In this document: one piece after another, positions 53,672-62,619 of the stretch
Numbering within the stretch: position 1 is the stretch's first letter
Layout of the letters: each line of letters opens with the position of its first letter
Program-made: the position numbers and the translations under genes
Assembly: GCA_016929095.1 (NCBI GenBank)
Contig: JAFGJM010000004.1
Span: forward strand, 109,688 to 173,687
Direction: 5' to 3'
Source of the DNA: Anaerolineales bacterium
GTDB lineage: Bacteria > Chloroflexota > Anaerolineae > Anaerolineales > UBA4823
DNA: 64,000 nt
Notes under the pieces: generated by a model
The model's database searches: none
Seen by the model: the letters and a program-made list of their open reading frames with translations, nothing else
What the model was told of the DNA's origin: nothing

Positions 53672-54498
53672 TGGAATACGATCTTAGCGGGATTATCGAT
53701 ATGCATATACATACACAGCCAGATGTTTCACCTCGACAATTGGATGATATTCAAGCTGCTCAACAGGCGAAAGATGCTGGTATGCGTGCTATCCTGATTA
53801 AATCGCATGTGGTATTAACCGCTGATCGGGCGGCTATTGCCGAAAAGGTGATGGGGGATATTAATGTTTTTGGAGGTTTAGCGTTGAATTATGCTTCGGG
53901 AGGTTTTAATCCAGAAGCAGTGGAAACTGCCATAAAAATGGGGGCAAAAGTGATATGGATGCCAACGCGCAGCGCCAGGAACATGTTTTCTCGGGCAGGT
54001 TTGGAAGGTGGATTGAGTATCTTCAATGAAGATAGATCGATTCTACCGATTATCCATACTATTCTGGAGCAAATCAAGCAAGCGGGAATTGTGCTAGCAA
54101 CCGGCCATTTATCGGTTGACGAATCGATTGCGCTGGTTAACCTGGCAAAAACCAAGAATCTCCCGAAAGTTATGATCACTCATCCGGAGGCGGAATTTAT
54201 CAAAATGCCTGTAAGTTTACAAAAAGAGATCCACGCTTCAGGGATATTTTTCGAGCGATGTTTTGTGGATACAACGCCCCTCATGCACCATGCGACCAAT
54301 ATAGAGGAAATCGGTGATCATATCCGCGAGGTTGGTGTTGGGTCCACGGTGCTTTCAACGGATTTAGGGCAACCTGAAAACCCATCCCCGGTGGAGGGTA
54401 TGGTTACATATCTGGCTTCTTTAGCGAAATTCGGATTCAGCAAAAGTGAGATATCAAAGATGGCTGGCCAAAACCCAGCATTTTTATTGGATTTATGA
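53668..54498 (+). CDS. DUF6282 family metal-dependent hydrolase (amidohydrolase/PHP-like)
   Basis: This is a 276-residue TIM-barrel hydrolase. IIDMHIHTQPDVSPRQ supplies the HxH, IKSHVV a third His, TGHLSVDES and ITHPEAEF further ligands, and STDLGQPENPSP an Asp, all consistent with a bound metal. The family is uncharacterised as far as I know. Position in the operon suggests lactone or ester opening, for example of a product from the upstream dehydrogenase. That is inference only. Confidence 0.75.
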   Translation: MMEYDLSGIIDMHIHTQPDVSPRQLDDIQAAQQAKDAGMRAILIKSHVVLTADRAAIAEKVMGDINVFGGLALNYASGGFNPEAVETAIKMGAKVIWMPTRSARNMFSRAGLEGGLSIFNEDRSILPIIHTILEQIKQAGIVLATGHLSVDESIALVNLAKTKNLPKVMITHPEAEFIKMPVSLQKEIHASGIFFERCFVDTTPLMHHATNIEEIGDHIREVGVGSTVLSTDLGQPENPSPVEGMVTYLASLAKFGFSKSEISKMAGQNPAFLLDL

Positions 54499-54504
54499 GG
54501 CATT

Positions 54505-55482
54505 ATGAGCAAAATCGAAACTGACTTATCCCCGGAAATTCAATTGGAAATGCTAAAAACCATGTTGAAAATCCGATATTTTGAAATGACGGCTGGATCT
54601 TTATATAAAAGAGGGTTACTCAAAGGCGGAGTTCATGCCTGTATCGGTCAAGAAGCGATACCGGTGGGTATTAGCGCTCATCTAAGAACCGATGATTACA
54701 TCACCAGCACCCATCGCGGGCATGGCCACCACATTGCCAAGGGAGCAGATGTCAAACGCTTAATGGCAGAATTGATGGGCAAAGAAACCGGGTATTGCAA
54801 AGGACGCGGTGGCTCGATGCATGTGGCAGCGTTTGAGGTGGGAAGCCTGGGAGCTTTCCCTATTGTAGCCGCCGGAGTTCCGTGCGCTGTGGGGGCGGCT
54901 TTTTCGATGATGCACCAAGGGAAAGATCAAGTGGCGGTGGCCTACTTTGGAGATGGGGCGCTCGGACAGGGGACGATATATGAAGCCTTTAACCTGGCAT
55001 CTGTCTTGAAATTACCGGTAGTTTTCGTTTGCGAGAATAATTGCTTTGCAGTTTCAACCAGAACAGAAGCAACTGTGGCTTTAAAAGATATCCCTTCCTT
55101 CGCTGCTTCTTTCGGTTTTACGGGCGTGCGAGAAAATGGACAAGATGTCCTTAATGTATATAAAACAGCAAGAGCAGCGATAACACGTGCAAGAGAAAAC
55201 CAAGGTCCGACATTACTTTATTTTGATACTTATCGCTTTGAAGGGCATTACTTTGGAGAACCGGAAATTTATCGCACACGAGAGGAAGTTCAGAAATCCA
55301 GAGATGAATTGGACCCTATTGACATATTCAGTGCCTACTTACTTGATGCAGGAATGATGAATAAGCAATCCAGAGATGAAATTGAAATATCTGCCAGGGC
55401 AGAGATAGAAGAAGCAATTGAGTTTGCCAAACAAAGCCCCGACCCCAATCCGGAGGAGTTTGCTAAATATGTCTACGCGTGA
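54505..55482 (+). CDS. 2-oxoacid dehydrogenase E1 alpha (pyruvate/acetoin type)
   Basis: This is a 325-residue TPP-binding E1 alpha subunit. It has THRGHGHHIAKGADVKRLMAELMGKETGYCKGRGGSMH, and the TPP motif GDGALGQGTIYEAFNLASVLKLPVVFVCENN. The sequence is of the AcoA/PdhA type. It forms the decarboxylating E1 with the beta subunit, with which the gene overlaps by 14 bp. The substrate could be pyruvate, acetoin or a 2-oxoacid made by the operon. Confidence 0.93.
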   Translation: MSKIETDLSPEIQLEMLKTMLKIRYFEMTAGSLYKRGLLKGGVHACIGQEAIPVGISAHLRTDDYITSTHRGHGHHIAKGADVKRLMAELMGKETGYCKGRGGSMHVAAFEVGSLGAFPIVAAGVPCAVGAAFSMMHQGKDQVAVAYFGDGALGQGTIYEAFNLASVLKLPVVFVCENNCFAVSTRTEATVALKDIPSFAASFGFTGVRENGQDVLNVYKTARAAITRARENQGPTLLYFDTYRFEGHYFGEPEIYRTREEVQKSRDELDPIDIFSAYLLDAGMMNKQSRDEIEISARAEIEEAIEFAKQSPDPNPEEFAKYVYA

Positions 55483-56482
55483 GCAGGGCACTTCACCAAG
55501 AAAATTAAGTTACCTTTTGGCAATTCGGGAAGCGATGCAAGAAGAAATGCGCCGGGATAAAAACGTGATCCTGTTGGGTGAAGATGTAGCGCGACACGGC
55601 GGTGGTTTTGGTGTATCGAAAGAATTATGGGAAGAATTCGGGGATGCCCAGGTGAGAAACACCCCAATTTCGGAAAATTGTCTGGCTGGGATGGCATTGG
55701 GTGCTGCCATGACCGGTTGTCGCCCGATCTTGGAATTCATGTTCATGGACTTTTCTGCCCTGGCAATCGATCAAATTTGTAATGAAGCTGCCAAGGTGAG
55801 TTATATGTATGGCGGACAAACTAATGCGCCAATTGTATTTCGCTGTCCGCAAGGCGGGTTATCCTATAAAAGCGCAGGAGCCCACCATTCCCAAAGCCTG
55901 GAAGCCTGGTATGCCCATATTCCCGGATTGAAAGTGGTTTTCCCTGCCACACCGTACGATGCAAAAGGATTGTTGAAAGCAGCAATCCGCGACCCTAATC
56001 CGGTCGTATATATCGAGCATAAGGCATTATATAGCACCGAAGGTCTTGTCCCTGAAGAAGAATATCTCATCCCAATAGGGAAAGCGGATATCAAGCGCAG
56101 CGGCAATCAAGCCACAATTATTGCTGCCGGATATATGCTGCAATATGCTCTAGAAGCCGCGCAAAATCTGGCTATCGAGGGTATCGAAGTGGAGGTAATC
56201 GATCCACGTACGTTAAATCCTATGGATGAAGATTGTATTTTTACATCTATTCGTAAAACCCATCGAGTTGTATTAGTTCAGGAAGCATGTCGGTCTGGTG
56301 GCGTAGCCGCAGAGTGGGGTATGCGTATAAATGAAGCGTGTTTTGATTGGCTGGATGCCCCAATCACCCGTGTGGCGGGTGCGGATGTCCCCATCCCCTA
56401 TGCCCAATCGTTGGAGAATAAAGTATGGCCAAACCCGACTCAAATAGTCGATGTAGTTAAGAATGCGTGTTATTTCAAATAG
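55469..56482 (+). CDS. 2-oxoacid dehydrogenase E1 beta (pyruvate/acetoin type)
   Basis: This is a 337-residue E1 beta subunit: LAIREAMQEEMRRDKNVILLGEDVARHGG, with the catalytic Glu region NTPISENCLAGMALGAAMTGCRPILEF and a C-terminal domain with RTLNPMDEDCIFTSIRKTHRVVLVQEA. I placed the start at the ATG of 55469, preceded by CGGAGGAG, in place of 55418. It is translationally coupled to E1 alpha. Confidence 0.93.
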   Translation: MSTREQGTSPRKLSYLLAIREAMQEEMRRDKNVILLGEDVARHGGGFGVSKELWEEFGDAQVRNTPISENCLAGMALGAAMTGCRPILEFMFMDFSALAIDQICNEAAKVSYMYGGQTNAPIVFRCPQGGLSYKSAGAHHSQSLEAWYAHIPGLKVVFPATPYDAKGLLKAAIRDPNPVVYIEHKALYSTEGLVPEEEYLIPIGKADIKRSGNQATIIAAGYMLQYALEAAQNLAIEGIEVEVIDPRTLNPMDEDCIFTSIRKTHRVVLVQEACRSGGVAAEWGMRINEACFDWLDAPITRVAGADVPIPYAQSLENKVWPNPTQIVDVVKNACYFK

Positions 56483-56495
56483 ATAAGGTGGATTA

Positions 56496-57701
56496 ATGGC
56501 TAGTGAAGTTTTCATGCCTCGTCTGACCCATGATATGACCAGTGGTCGTTTATTACATTGGTTGAAAAAGGAAGGCGATTTGGTGAGTATCGGTGAAACA
56601 TTGTTTGAGGTTGAGACCGACAAGGCTGTATCGGAAGTTCAGGCAGAAGCCAGTGGATTATTACAAAAAATCGCGTTTCAAGAAGAGCAAGATGTACCAG
56701 TTGGCGCGGTGATGGCTTTGATCATTGCATATGGTGAAGAATTACCAGTATCAGCAAAGGGAATTTTGGGAAAATCCATTTTTCCCCCTTCCCAAGATAA
56801 TAGGAGAGTACAAGAACAGAATCAAAATCGAGATGTCGCACAAAGAGAATCACCACCAGAACGACGGGTGTTCATTACCCCAATTGCTCGCAAACTGGCG
56901 ATTGAGAACAACATCGATCTCAACCTATTGAAGGGTAGCGGACCTCGCGGCAAGATTGTTGAAGCGGATGTTCGTGCTTGGATCGCGCAGCGGAATGAGC
57001 TGGCATCTGTTGCTTATACACCAGTTGAGGATATGGCATATGAGATTATTCCATTAACCGATATCCAACGAATCACAGGTCAGAGGATGACCCAATCTGC
57101 AACTACTATCCCTCAATTTACCCTGGAAGTGGATGTCAATATGGCGGAAGCATCCCGATTGAGGAATTTCTTATCATCTCAATTAGGTGTGAAAATATCT
57201 TTTACAACCCTAATAACTGACGCGACAGCTAAAGCTCTCCACCTTCACCCGCGCCTCAATGCTACATATGTAGAGGGTGAAATCCGATGCTATAAATCAA
57301 TCAATATAGCTGTGGCTACGGCTACCGGGCAAGGATTATTAGCGCCGGTAATCCATGATGCGGATACATTGACTTTGGCGCAAATCCAGGAAAGGATAAA
57401 TTATTTCCAAAGTCACTCAGATGGTAAATCATTCAGCATCGAAGATTTAAGCCATGCAACGTTTACACTATCCAATCTCGGGATGTATAGTATCGACCGG
57501 TTTACGGCTTTGATCAACCCACCCCAGGCAGCGATATTGGCTGTGGGAAAAATATGTGAACAAGTAACCATGAAAACCGATAAGCCATTGATCTATCCTT
57601 TGATGACTCTTCGTTTGAGTATTGATCACCGAATTTTGGATGGGGCAACTGCGGCTCCGTTTTTGATGGATGTAAAAGAGATACTTGAAACCACCCGTTA
57701 G
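56496..57701 (+). CDS. 2-oxoacid dehydrogenase E2 (dihydrolipoamide acyltransferase)
   Basis: This is a 401-residue E2. It has one lipoyl domain with the lipoylated Lys in VETDKAVSEVQAEA, a flexible linker, a peripheral subunit-binding domain (ITPIARKLAIENNIDLNLLKGSGPRGKIVEADV), and a catalytic core with DHRILDGATAAPFL (HxxxDG). It transfers the acyl group to CoA. The E3 dihydrolipoamide dehydrogenase gene is missing from the operon, so E3 must be shared from elsewhere. Confidence 0.94.
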   Translation: MASEVFMPRLTHDMTSGRLLHWLKKEGDLVSIGETLFEVETDKAVSEVQAEASGLLQKIAFQEEQDVPVGAVMALIIAYGEELPVSAKGILGKSIFPPSQDNRRVQEQNQNRDVAQRESPPERRVFITPIARKLAIENNIDLNLLKGSGPRGKIVEADVRAWIAQRNELASVAYTPVEDMAYEIIPLTDIQRITGQRMTQSATTIPQFTLEVDVNMAEASRLRNFLSSQLGVKISFTTLITDATAKALHLHPRLNATYVEGEIRCYKSINIAVATATGQGLLAPVIHDADTLTLAQIQERINYFQSHSDGKSFSIEDLSHATFTLSNLGMYSIDRFTALINPPQAAILAVGKICEQVTMKTDKPLIYPLMTLRLSIDHRILDGATAAPFLMDVKEILETTR

Positions 57702-57709
57702 GTTTAACC

Positions 57710-58831
57710 ATGAAAATCAACCCTTCAGAATATTTATCACGTGCTGAACAACTTCGCGCTGAAATGGTATTACGAAATTTAAATGCCTTACTTTTTTATG
57801 GTTGGAAACGCGGACAGATATTTTTTGTCTCCGGTTACTATCCGAACTATATTGCCAATGTAGCCATGGTACTGCTGCCCCGAGAGGATGAACCTGCATT
57901 ACGTATTCGCTTTCCCTTTGATTTGGATCGGGCAAAAGGTGAAAGCTGGATAAAAGATGTGGGGGCCAGCGGAAATGTTCTCAATCTGGCTGATGATTGT
58001 GCGGACATTTGCCAGAGAAAGGGATTGACTACTGCTCACATTGGATTGGTTACAGGCGATAATGTGATGGATGAAATGCCACGAAGTCTATTTATTGCCC
58101 TTCAAAAAGCACTTCCCGATGTGGAATGGGTGGAAGCAAACGATATGATCCAAAGTGCCCGGTTGATTAAAACATCAACCGAATATGGGGCATTAAGAGA
58201 GTCAGCGAAATTAGCCGATCTGGGGATCAGAGCTGCGAAAAGTGCGATAATGTCCGGTTGTACCGAGTATGAAGTAGTGGCATCTGCAGAAGCGGAAATG
58301 CGGAAGAAGGGTGCTGATGCTCATCTGGTGGTGATTGCCTCTAAAGGATTGACAGATCTAATTGGGCCTCCAGAAAATAAAATACTGGAACCTGGAGATA
58401 ACGTTATCCTGGAAGCCGCAGTACAAAAAGATGGCTATTGGACTCAGGTCGCCCAGGTTGCTTACGTGGGAGGTCCTTCAGAAGCGCAATCGAAAATCTA
58501 TAAAGATACTTACCAGGCATTTCAAGAAGGTGTAAAAGCAGTTAAACCAGGAATGCTATGCAGTGGTGTAGCGAAAGTGATCCAGACTTTTTTAGAAGAT
58601 CGTGGCTATGGCGGTTCCATTGAGCAGGATTTCGGGCATGGCATTGGTTTAGATTTGCCCGAACCCCCGCTTATCGAATTCAAAGATAACACCATCATTA
58701 AAAAAGGGATGGTTATTGTTATCCACCCATCGGTTCGAAAAATGGGGGTTGGTGGGGCATTTATCGGGGGAACGGTTTTGGTACATGATGATTACGCCGA
58801 GATTATTCATGAGATCCCTGAGCTCGCTTAG
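57710..58831 (+). CDS. M24-fold (creatinase/aminopeptidase P-like) hydrolase lacking metal ligands
   Basis: This is a 373-residue pita-bread-fold protein with a creatinase N-terminal domain. The metal-binding pattern of M24 peptidases is broken. The Asp pair is replaced (ILEAAVQKDGYWTQVAQ), and the Glu in the usual TIEPG becomes IHPS. The HG of FGHGIGLDLPEPP is retained. It therefore resembles creatinase, which is metal-free, more than Xaa-Pro peptidases. In this operon it might hydrolyse a guanidino, amide or other C-N bond of a modified sugar. The start has AGG upstream, 8 bp after E2. Confidence 0.8.
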   Translation: MKINPSEYLSRAEQLRAEMVLRNLNALLFYGWKRGQIFFVSGYYPNYIANVAMVLLPREDEPALRIRFPFDLDRAKGESWIKDVGASGNVLNLADDCADICQRKGLTTAHIGLVTGDNVMDEMPRSLFIALQKALPDVEWVEANDMIQSARLIKTSTEYGALRESAKLADLGIRAAKSAIMSGCTEYEVVASAEAEMRKKGADAHLVVIASKGLTDLIGPPENKILEPGDNVILEAAVQKDGYWTQVAQVAYVGGPSEAQSKIYKDTYQAFQEGVKAVKPGMLCSGVAKVIQTFLEDRGYGGSIEQDFGHGIGLDLPEPPLIEFKDNTIIKKGMVIVIHPSVRKMGVGGAFIGGTVLVHDDYAEIIHEIPELA

Positions 58832-58852
58832 CTTAGACTGGAGAATTAAACG

Positions 58853-59635
58853 ATGAAGACCAAGATACGCTTTTTAGGCGTGGCAGCTTTTGAAATTACC
58901 AATACACAAGGGAATGTGATTCTTATCGACCCATTTTTAGATGAAAATCCTGCCTGCCCGGTAAAAGTCACTGAATTGGAAAGGGTAGATTTGGTTCTGG
59001 TGACACATTTGGCTTATGACCACCTTGGTGATGCTGCGGAAATTGTAAACAGGTTTAAATGCCCGGTGGTTTGTGGCGCAGAAGTGAAGGTTTACTTGAT
59101 GCAAAAAGGGGTAGATCCAAGTCTCATACGCACGGTACCCTGGGGCGGGCAAGTTAATCCCCGGGGAATTCGCGTAAGAGCCGTAGAGTGCCACCACACA
59201 TCTTTTCGTAAGGCACCCAATGGCGAGTATTTATGTGGAAATCCTCTTAGTTTTATTCTTTATGCTGACCCAGGGGTACGGATTTACCACTCAGGGGATA
59301 CAGCTATTTTTAGCGATTTGAAATTAATCGGTGAGCTTTACCGACCAAATATCGGTTTAATGTGCGCCTGTGAGATTGAAAATGATTATCTTGAAAAACT
59401 GGGATTGATGGATCATTATGGCAATGAGATGAATGGCGATGAAGGGGCATTAGCGGCGATGTGGTTGCGATTGGATTATGCCATCATATGCCATTATTTA
59501 AATATTAAGGGCCACCCGGATATCGACCGGTTTTTTGCAATCCTGCAAAATCGAAGTTCAGATGAAAAACCCCTTACCAAACCTCTGGTATTAAACCCTG
59601 GCGAAACTTTTGAATATGAGGGAAAGGGTGAATGA
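58853..59635 (+). CDS. Metallo-beta-lactamase-fold hydrolase (UlaG-like)
   Basis: This is a 260-residue MBL-fold protein. Metal ligands include THLAYDHLGD (HxxxDH), VECHHTSF, YHSGDTAIFSD and ICHYLN. UlaG, a member of this group, is a L-ascorbate-6-phosphate lactonase, so lactone hydrolysis in sugar-acid catabolism is a reasonable model. A GGAGAA-like ribosome binding site precedes the ATG. It directly abuts the SDR gene. Confidence 0.85.
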   Translation: MKTKIRFLGVAAFEITNTQGNVILIDPFLDENPACPVKVTELERVDLVLVTHLAYDHLGDAAEIVNRFKCPVVCGAEVKVYLMQKGVDPSLIRTVPWGGQVNPRGIRVRAVECHHTSFRKAPNGEYLCGNPLSFILYADPGVRIYHSGDTAIFSDLKLIGELYRPNIGLMCACEIENDYLEKLGLMDHYGNEMNGDEGALAAMWLRLDYAIICHYLNIKGHPDIDRFFAILQNRSSDEKPLTKPLVLNPGETFEYEGKGE

Positions 59636-59636
59636 G

Positions 59637-60389
59637 ATGGATTTAAGTGGAAAAGTTGCCATTGTAGCCGGCGGGAGTATGGGAATTGGTAGAGCTGTAG
59701 CTATGTTATTAGCCCAAAAAGGCGCCAACGTGGTTGTCGCTGACCTGAATGAGGAGGGAGGTTTGGAAACGCTCAAGGGTATCCGATCCAATGGTGGAGA
59801 TGGGATGTTTATTCAAGTCGATGTTACGGATTGGGAAGATATTACACAATTGGTTTCCCAAACATTAAAGCTATTCCGAAAAATCGATATACTGTTTTCA
59901 AGTGTTGGTGTGTATGCCAGGGCGAGGTTGATAGATACCGATGAAATATTGTGGGATCGCATTATGCAAATCAATGTTAAAAGTGCTTTCTTACTATGTA
60001 AAGCAGTGATCCCGGAAATGGTCCGCAATCAGGGTGGATCGATTATTTTATCCTCATCATCCGTAGGGTGGCATGATTCTGCACCAAATATCGCGGCATA
60101 TGCCACCAGTAAATTCGCCATTACAGGGTTGACCAAATCCGTTGCGTGCGAACATCTGACCGATCATATCCGCGCGAATTGCATTTGTCCTGGTCCAACC
60201 GATACACCGATGATCAGGGGGGGCAGGAGCCCGGAAGAATTGGAGGCTTTTGTTGGTAGTATTCCTATTAAGCGACTGGCTGCCCCTGAGGAAATTGCAC
60301 AAGCGGTGTTATTCCTGGCATCTGATGAAAGCGCATATATAACAGGAGTGGCGTTTCCTGTGGATGGTGGGCAAACAGCCTTCGTATAG
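59637..60389 (+). CDS. Short-chain dehydrogenase/reductase
   Basis: This is a 250-residue SDR. Cofactor motif AGGSMGIGRAVAM, NVVVADLNEEGG, catalytic Ser and Tyr/Lys in SSSSVGWHDSAPNIAAYATSK, and a C-terminus TGVAFPVDGGQT. The ORF was trimmed to the ATG at 59637, 1 bp after the MBL stop. It likely oxidises or reduces a sugar-derived ketone or alcohol. Not closely similar to the SDR at 23942. Confidence 0.92.
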   Translation: MDLSGKVAIVAGGSMGIGRAVAMLLAQKGANVVVADLNEEGGLETLKGIRSNGGDGMFIQVDVTDWEDITQLVSQTLKLFRKIDILFSSVGVYARARLIDTDEILWDRIMQINVKSAFLLCKAVIPEMVRNQGGSIILSSSSVGWHDSAPNIAAYATSKFAITGLTKSVACEHLTDHIRANCICPGPTDTPMIRGGRSPEELEAFVGSIPIKRLAAPEEIAQAVLFLASDESAYITGVAFPVDGGQTAFV

Positions 60390-60406
60390 ACATTATTTTT
60401 GTTGTC

Positions 60407-61372
60407 ATGAACCAAAAGGAAAATGCATTAAGAATTATTCACTTCGATCACCCAGAATGGGTTATGGAACAACCTCCTTGTTATATGGTTTCATACCAGG
60501 GATGCGATCATGAAGGTTATCAGGGCATAGGAGACGAACACCCGCCTGGTTCTAGATGGACAGATATTTGGGGTGTGGGGTGGCATAAGGAACTGGATGA
60601 GATGATGGGGCTGCCAGTAGAGAATCCTTTATCTGAAATGCAATACCTCAAGGATTATCAATGGCCTGACCCAAATGATCAGCGGATTATTGAGAAAATT
60701 TATCGACTTAAGTCAGAATATGTTTATGAAAGTACTTTTATCACTGGTTCTCACCGCGATACTCTATGGGAAAAAGCCTACATGCTGGTGGGGATGAAAA
60801 AATTAATGGGTTATTTTTATACTGAACCCGAATTTGTGAGAGAAATATTTCATAGGATTATGGATTTTCACCTGGGGATAGCGAAGCATTATATCAATAT
60901 TGGGGTTGAGATGGTGAAAATGACCGACGATCTTGGGATGCAAATTGGACCTCTCTTGGGGCCAAAAATAGTCAATAAATTTTTAATTCCGGAATATAAA
61001 CGCTTGTTCAAATTCTATAAAGATAAAAATGTTTTGATCAATTTCCACTCATGTGGCAATGTTTTATCCATTCTTGAACCGCTTATGGAGTTGGGAGCCG
61101 ATATTTTAAATCCAATTCAGGATAGCGCTAACGATTTGTCCAGGGTACGCCAGATTACTCAAGGGCGATTAGCCTTGCAAGGCGGAGTAAGTTCAAAGAC
61201 TATTTTGAAAGGATCAGAAAAGGAAATCAGTAATGTGGTAAAAGAGCGAATTCATCTTCTTGGTCAAGAAGGTGGTTATTTTTGTTGTGTGGATCAAACG
61301 ATGCCTTATCCACAAGCTCATTTGGATTATCTAAAGGCAGCTGTACAACATTATGGAAAATATCCATTTTAG
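60407..61372 (+). CDS. Uroporphyrinogen decarboxylase/MtaA-like family protein
   Basis: This is a 321-residue UroD-superfamily protein. KMTDDLGMQIGPLLGPKIVNKFLIPEYKRLF and the INFHSCGN motif, whose Cys is in the Zn-binding position, are typical of methylcobamide:CoM-type methyltransferases. A second Cys pair lies in GGYFCCVDQTMP. Real heme synthesis is unlikely in this context. No corrinoid protein or MtaB partner is encoded here. In such operons UroD-like proteins may demethylate methoxylated compounds, which is only a suggestion. Confidence 0.8.
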   Translation: MNQKENALRIIHFDHPEWVMEQPPCYMVSYQGCDHEGYQGIGDEHPPGSRWTDIWGVGWHKELDEMMGLPVENPLSEMQYLKDYQWPDPNDQRIIEKIYRLKSEYVYESTFITGSHRDTLWEKAYMLVGMKKLMGYFYTEPEFVREIFHRIMDFHLGIAKHYINIGVEMVKMTDDLGMQIGPLLGPKIVNKFLIPEYKRLFKFYKDKNVLINFHSCGNVLSILEPLMELGADILNPIQDSANDLSRVRQITQGRLALQGGVSSKTILKGSEKEISNVVKERIHLLGQEGGYFCCVDQTMPYPQAHLDYLKAAVQHYGKYPF

Positions 61373-61444
61373 ATTCTTCTATCTATTTGTTACCAGTTTT
61401 ATGAGTGCACGCAATTATTGCGACTATGAAAGGACACGAATGCT

Positions 61445-62500
61445 ATGAATACAAACGATAGATACTTTCATCGGGTTTTAGAACAAACTCCCACTAGGTT
61501 TTGGATCAATAATCCTACCCGCGAGCAAGCTGACTGGGCAATTGCGGAAGGGGCTTTAGGTTGCACCAATAATCCTTCTTACACACAAAAAATGCTCGAT
61601 CATCCCACGGAAGGTGCATATGCACTAAATGTATTGGATCAGGTGCTCAGGGATGTCCGTGATGATGCCAAGGCAGCCGTTGAATTTCAAGCGCGCATGG
61701 CGAAACCCATTGCAGAGAAATTTATTCCCATCTACGAGCAAAGTGGTGGAAGACATGGTTATGTGAGTATTCAGGGTGATCCTTTCCACGATGAAGAGGC
61801 TGACTATATTGTGCAAGAATCGTTTGAAAACCGCAAAATCGCTCCAAATATTTGCTGTAAAATCCCCACCACGGAAACTGGCATCAAAGCCATGGAAACA
61901 TTAGTGCCAATGGGAATACCCCAAAATGCCACTGAATGCTTTGCGGTCAGTCAGGTGTATGGGATTTGTAATTCATACGAGAAATTGGCAAAAGAAAGCG
62001 GCAAAAAACCGTATTTTGTTGTTTCGCATATTGCCGGTATTTACGACGATTATTTGAAAAAATATGTCGAAGATAACGAAATAGAGATCAGTTCAGATGT
62101 AATGGCTCAGGCAGGATTAGCTGTGGCGCGCAAGGTTTATGCCCTAATGGTGGATGAAGGATATAGTGCGATATTCGTGGGTGGAGGGGCACGTGGGCTA
62201 CATCATTTTACTGAAATGGTGGGAGGTAATGTTTGTATCACAATTAATTGGGAAGGCACCGCCGATAAACTATTGGACTTGAATCCCTCGGTGATTTATC
62301 GCTTGTTTAACCCGGTACCATCGAAGGTTATTGATGAGTTGATGGAGAAACTACCTGATTTCCGAAAGGGTTACCAGGCAAATGGGTTGGCAGTAGAAGA
62401 ATATGAAGGATTTGGTCCGGTACAATTGTTTCGCAGCAGTTTTGTTAAAAGTTGGAGTAAGGTGATGGAAGTGATAAAAGAGCGAAGAAAAATCATATAA
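61445..62500 (+). CDS. Transaldolase-family protein
   Basis: This is a 351-residue TIM-barrel protein. It opens with RFWINNPTREQADWAIAEGALGCTNNPSY, where a DxxT/TNPS pattern is characteristic of transaldolases, and has KIPTTETGIKAMETL with the Schiff-base Lys. It lacks the classic TSLF start and is a divergent group. It could cleave or transfer a dihydroxyacetone-like unit from the operon's product. It is the last gene of the run, 72 bp after the UroD-like gene. Confidence 0.85.
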   Translation: MNTNDRYFHRVLEQTPTRFWINNPTREQADWAIAEGALGCTNNPSYTQKMLDHPTEGAYALNVLDQVLRDVRDDAKAAVEFQARMAKPIAEKFIPIYEQSGGRHGYVSIQGDPFHDEEADYIVQESFENRKIAPNICCKIPTTETGIKAMETLVPMGIPQNATECFAVSQVYGICNSYEKLAKESGKKPYFVVSHIAGIYDDYLKKYVEDNEIEISSDVMAQAGLAVARKVYALMVDEGYSAIFVGGGARGLHHFTEMVGGNVCITINWEGTADKLLDLNPSVIYRLFNPVPSKVIDELMEKLPDFRKGYQANGLAVEEYEGFGPVQLFRSSFVKSWSKVMEVIKERRKII

Positions 62501-62528
62501 TTATTGTTTGTAAAACGAAAAACTAAAT

Positions 62529-62549
62529 ATAACTGCCCATAACAGTTAT
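62529..62549 (+). terminator. AT-rich hairpin after the transaldolase-like gene
   Basis: ATAACTG and CAGTTAT form a 7 bp stem around 7 nt, 28 nt past the stop codon of the last operon gene. It is weak and lacks a good T-run, so it is a tentative end for the long transcript. Confidence 0.3.
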
Positions 62550-62619
62550 AAAATATTAACCATTAATATAAAAATAAACGATTTATGAGGAAACCAGGAG
62601 AATTATTTTTTGGAAAGCA

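Noticed and set aside
57710-58831. Active Xaa-Pro aminopeptidase
   Set aside because: The metal-binding Asp, Asp and Glu positions are substituted.
60407-61372. Genuine HemE for heme synthesis
   Set aside because: Sequence motif and operon context fit the MtaA-like branch, and no other heme gene is present.
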